A stretch of 64,000 nt of DNA from Knoellia sp. p5-6-4 (GTDB taxonomy: Bacteria > Actinomycetota > Actinomycetes > Actinomycetales > Dermatophilaceae): assembly GCF_029222705.1 (NCBI RefSeq), contig NZ_JARGZF010000001.1, positions 368,437 to 432,436 of the forward strand, written 5' to 3'. The first letter of the stretch is position 1. Each line of letters opens with the position of its first letter. Shown here one piece after another: positions 62,604 to 64,000 of this stretch. Below the pieces are notes generated by a model, which did not search any database, was not told where the DNA came from, and saw only the letters and a program-made list of their open reading frames with translations. The translations under genes were made by a program, and so were the position numbers.

Positions 62604-64000
62604 TGGCACGCACCCGGCGGCTCCTGCCCTTCGTCGTCTTCGCGGTCTTCCTCCTCCTCTTCCCGCTCCTGTTCTCGACCAGCCTGGTCAACGTCGGCGT
62701 CTATGCCCTCATCTACGCCCTCGCGGCCATCGGCCTGTCCCTGCTGATGGGCCTCGCCGGCCAGGTCAGCCTGGGGCACGCCGCCTTCTTCGCGGTGGGG
62801 GCCTACACGCAGGCGATCCTCGTCACGAGGACGGAGGTCCCCGGGCTCCTCGCCGCGGTGATCGCGGTGGCCGCGGCGATGCTGCTGGCCCTGCTCGTCG
62901 GCCTTCCCCTCCTGCGGCTGCGCGGCCACTTCCTGGCCCTGGCCACCCTCGGTCTCGGCATCATCGTCTCCGTTGTCGTCCGCGAGCTCGAGGTCACCGG
63001 CGGCACCTCCGGGATCTTCGGGATCCCCAAGCCGGACTTCAACGGCCGGGTCTACGACAGCCCCCAGGAGTACTTCTGGCTGCTGGTCCCCTTCGTGGTC
63101 ATCGGCCTCCTGCTGGCCCACACCCTCGTGCACAGCCGCTCGGGGCGGGCCCTCAGCGCCGTCAACGACTCGGAGGTCGCCGCGGAGTGCCTCGGCGTGG
63201 ACACCTTCGCGCTGCGCCTGCGCGTGTTCGTCCTCGCTGCGGCGTATGCCGGCCTGGCCGGCGTGTTCTACGCCCACTGGCTCGCGGTGGTGAGCCCCGA
63301 GGCCGCCGGCTTCGAGCTCAGCGTGCAGATGCTCCTCATGGTCGTGCTCGGCGGCCTCGGCACCGTGTGGGGCGCCATCACCGGCGCCGTCGCCGTCGAG
63401 GCCATCGACGAGGGCTCGCGCACGATCATCCCCCAGCTGATCCCCGGCGCCTCCGGCGAGGTGCAGCTCATCGGCTTCGGCGTGGTGCTCGTCCTGCTGA
63501 TCATCCTGCTGCCCGGCGGCCTGGCCCAGCTGTGGAACAAGCTGACCAAGCGCACCGGCTCCCCCGCGACAGCCGGCGCCCTGGCCGGCTCCGACGTCGA
63601 GCCAGACGTGCAGATCTCGACCGCCTCCCCCGCGGCTGTGCACGCGGCCCGCGACCACGAAGGCGGGGAGCACGCGGGCGGTGGACCCGCGGCATACACC
63701 GGGCGCAAGGCCCTCGAGCAGCTGCTGGCCCAGGCAGACACCCCTGAGGCGGGGACCACGCTGCTGACCGTCAGCGGCCTGACCAAGAGGTACGGCGGCG
63801 TCAAGGCACTCGACGACCTCGGCCTCGAGGTCCGCGCCGGCGAGATCCTCGCGCTGATCGGCCCCAACGGCGCCGGCAAGACCACGGCGTTCAACGTCAT
63901 CACCGGCGTCCTCCAGCCCACCTCCGGCACCGTCACGCTCCGGGGCCAGCAGGTCCAGGGTCGTCGACCGCACGCCATCGCCGAGCTCGGCGCCACCCGC
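62603..64000 (+). CDS. fused LivM permease and LivG ATPase, 3' end outside window
   Basis: An uninterrupted frame of 466 codons runs off the right end. Residues 1-310 are a LivM-type permease (YALIYALAAIGLSLLMGLAG, QVSLGHAAFFAVGAYTQAIL, GRALSAVNDSEVAAECLGVD). A linker rich in Ala/Gly/Glu of about 75 residues follows. From about residue 390 an ATPase begins: LTVSGLTKRYGGVKALDDLG and Walker A LIGPNGAGKTTAFNVITGVL. Fusion of permease and first ATPase is known in some Actinobacteria. The Walker B and signature motifs, and a LivF gene, should lie beyond the window. Confidence 0.9.
   Translation, partial: MARTRRLLPFVVFAVFLLLFPLLFSTSLVNVGVYALIYALAAIGLSLLMGLAGQVSLGHAAFFAVGAYTQAILVTRTEVPGLLAAVIAVAAAMLLALLVGLPLLRLRGHFLALATLGLGIIVSVVVRELEVTGGTSGIFGIPKPDFNGRVYDSPQEYFWLLVPFVVIGLLLAHTLVHSRSGRALSAVNDSEVAAECLGVDTFALRLRVFVLAAAYAGLAGVFYAHWLAVVSPEAAGFELSVQMLLMVVLGGLGTVWGAITGAVAVEAIDEGSRTIIPQLIPGASGEVQLIGFGVVLVLLIILLPGGLAQLWNKLTKRTGSPATAGALAGSDVEPDVQISTASPAAVHAARDHEGGEHAGGGPAAYTGRKALEQLLAQADTPEAGTTLLTVSGLTKRYGGVKALDDLGLEVRAGEILALIGPNGAGKTTAFNVITGVLQPTSGTVTLRGQQVQGRRPHAIAELGATR

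Overview
This is a gene-dense stretch of high-GC actinobacterial chromosome. The gene set fits a Micrococcales-type organism, possibly in or near the Intrasporangiaceae: a Wag31/DivIVA-led division cluster without ftsA, an RpoD/HrdB-type sigma factor with a Lys/Ala-rich N-terminus, a C-terminally extended ribosome hibernation factor, and an ECF sigma factor paired with a DGPF protein. The family-level placement is inference from gene content and codon use. MurE carries DNPR, so the peptidoglycan is expected to be diaminopimelate-based. I found no tRNA, rRNA, CRISPR array, insertion sequence or prophage.

Layout. Positions 1-1226 are an edge region: a SUKH/SMI1-like gene that runs off the left end, and a decayed methyltransferase. 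Positions 1229-12178 hold small metabolic and stress genes: a membrane protein, a PaaK-like ligase, DUF2200, a NYN/PIN-like protein, a VOC protein, a DGPF-ECF pair, two SpoIIE-type phosphatases, a ribosome hibernation factor and a deazaflavin-type oxidoreductase. Several of these appear to have leaderless promoters. Positions 12226-20291 (minus strand) hold a third SpoIIE phosphatase with its own RsbW-like kinase domain, oligopeptidase B and dnaE.

Positions 20520-43182 (all minus strand) are the dcw cluster and its usual flank, transcribed in the order mraZ-rsmH-ftsL-ftsI-murE-murF-mraY-murD-ftsW-murG-murC-ftsQ-ftsZ-pgeF-yggS-sepF-yggT-divIVA-traR/dksA-lspA-rluD. Most murE-to-ftsQ junctions are 4-base stop/start overlaps. 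Together these genes make lipid II, flip or polymerise it, and place the septum. Divergent from mraZ is a MoxR / DUF58 / transglutaminase operon (43564-48253).

Positions 48341-60442 hold a LicD-like plus methyltransferase pair, a flavodoxin with a DosR-like upstream site, a frameshifted DUF2510/sunset-domain gene, sigA, a universal stress protein, metX behind a SAM riboswitch that looks like SAM-IV, DUF4192, DUF1232, EcsC, and rhodanese plus SufE. The right end (59747-64000) is an IclR regulator with a near-perfect operator, divergent from a branched-chain-amino-acid-type ABC importer whose second permease is fused to its ATPase and runs off the window.

I do not see a clearly new multi-gene system. 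The points most worth following are regulatory or structural: matched DosR-like promoters before hpf and the flavodoxin, a long conserved-looking hairpin between mraZ and rsmH, paired 20-base palindromic repeats before dnaE, Lys/Ala histone-like tails on two unrelated regulators, and an unusual preference for the word GTATGCC over GTACGCC.
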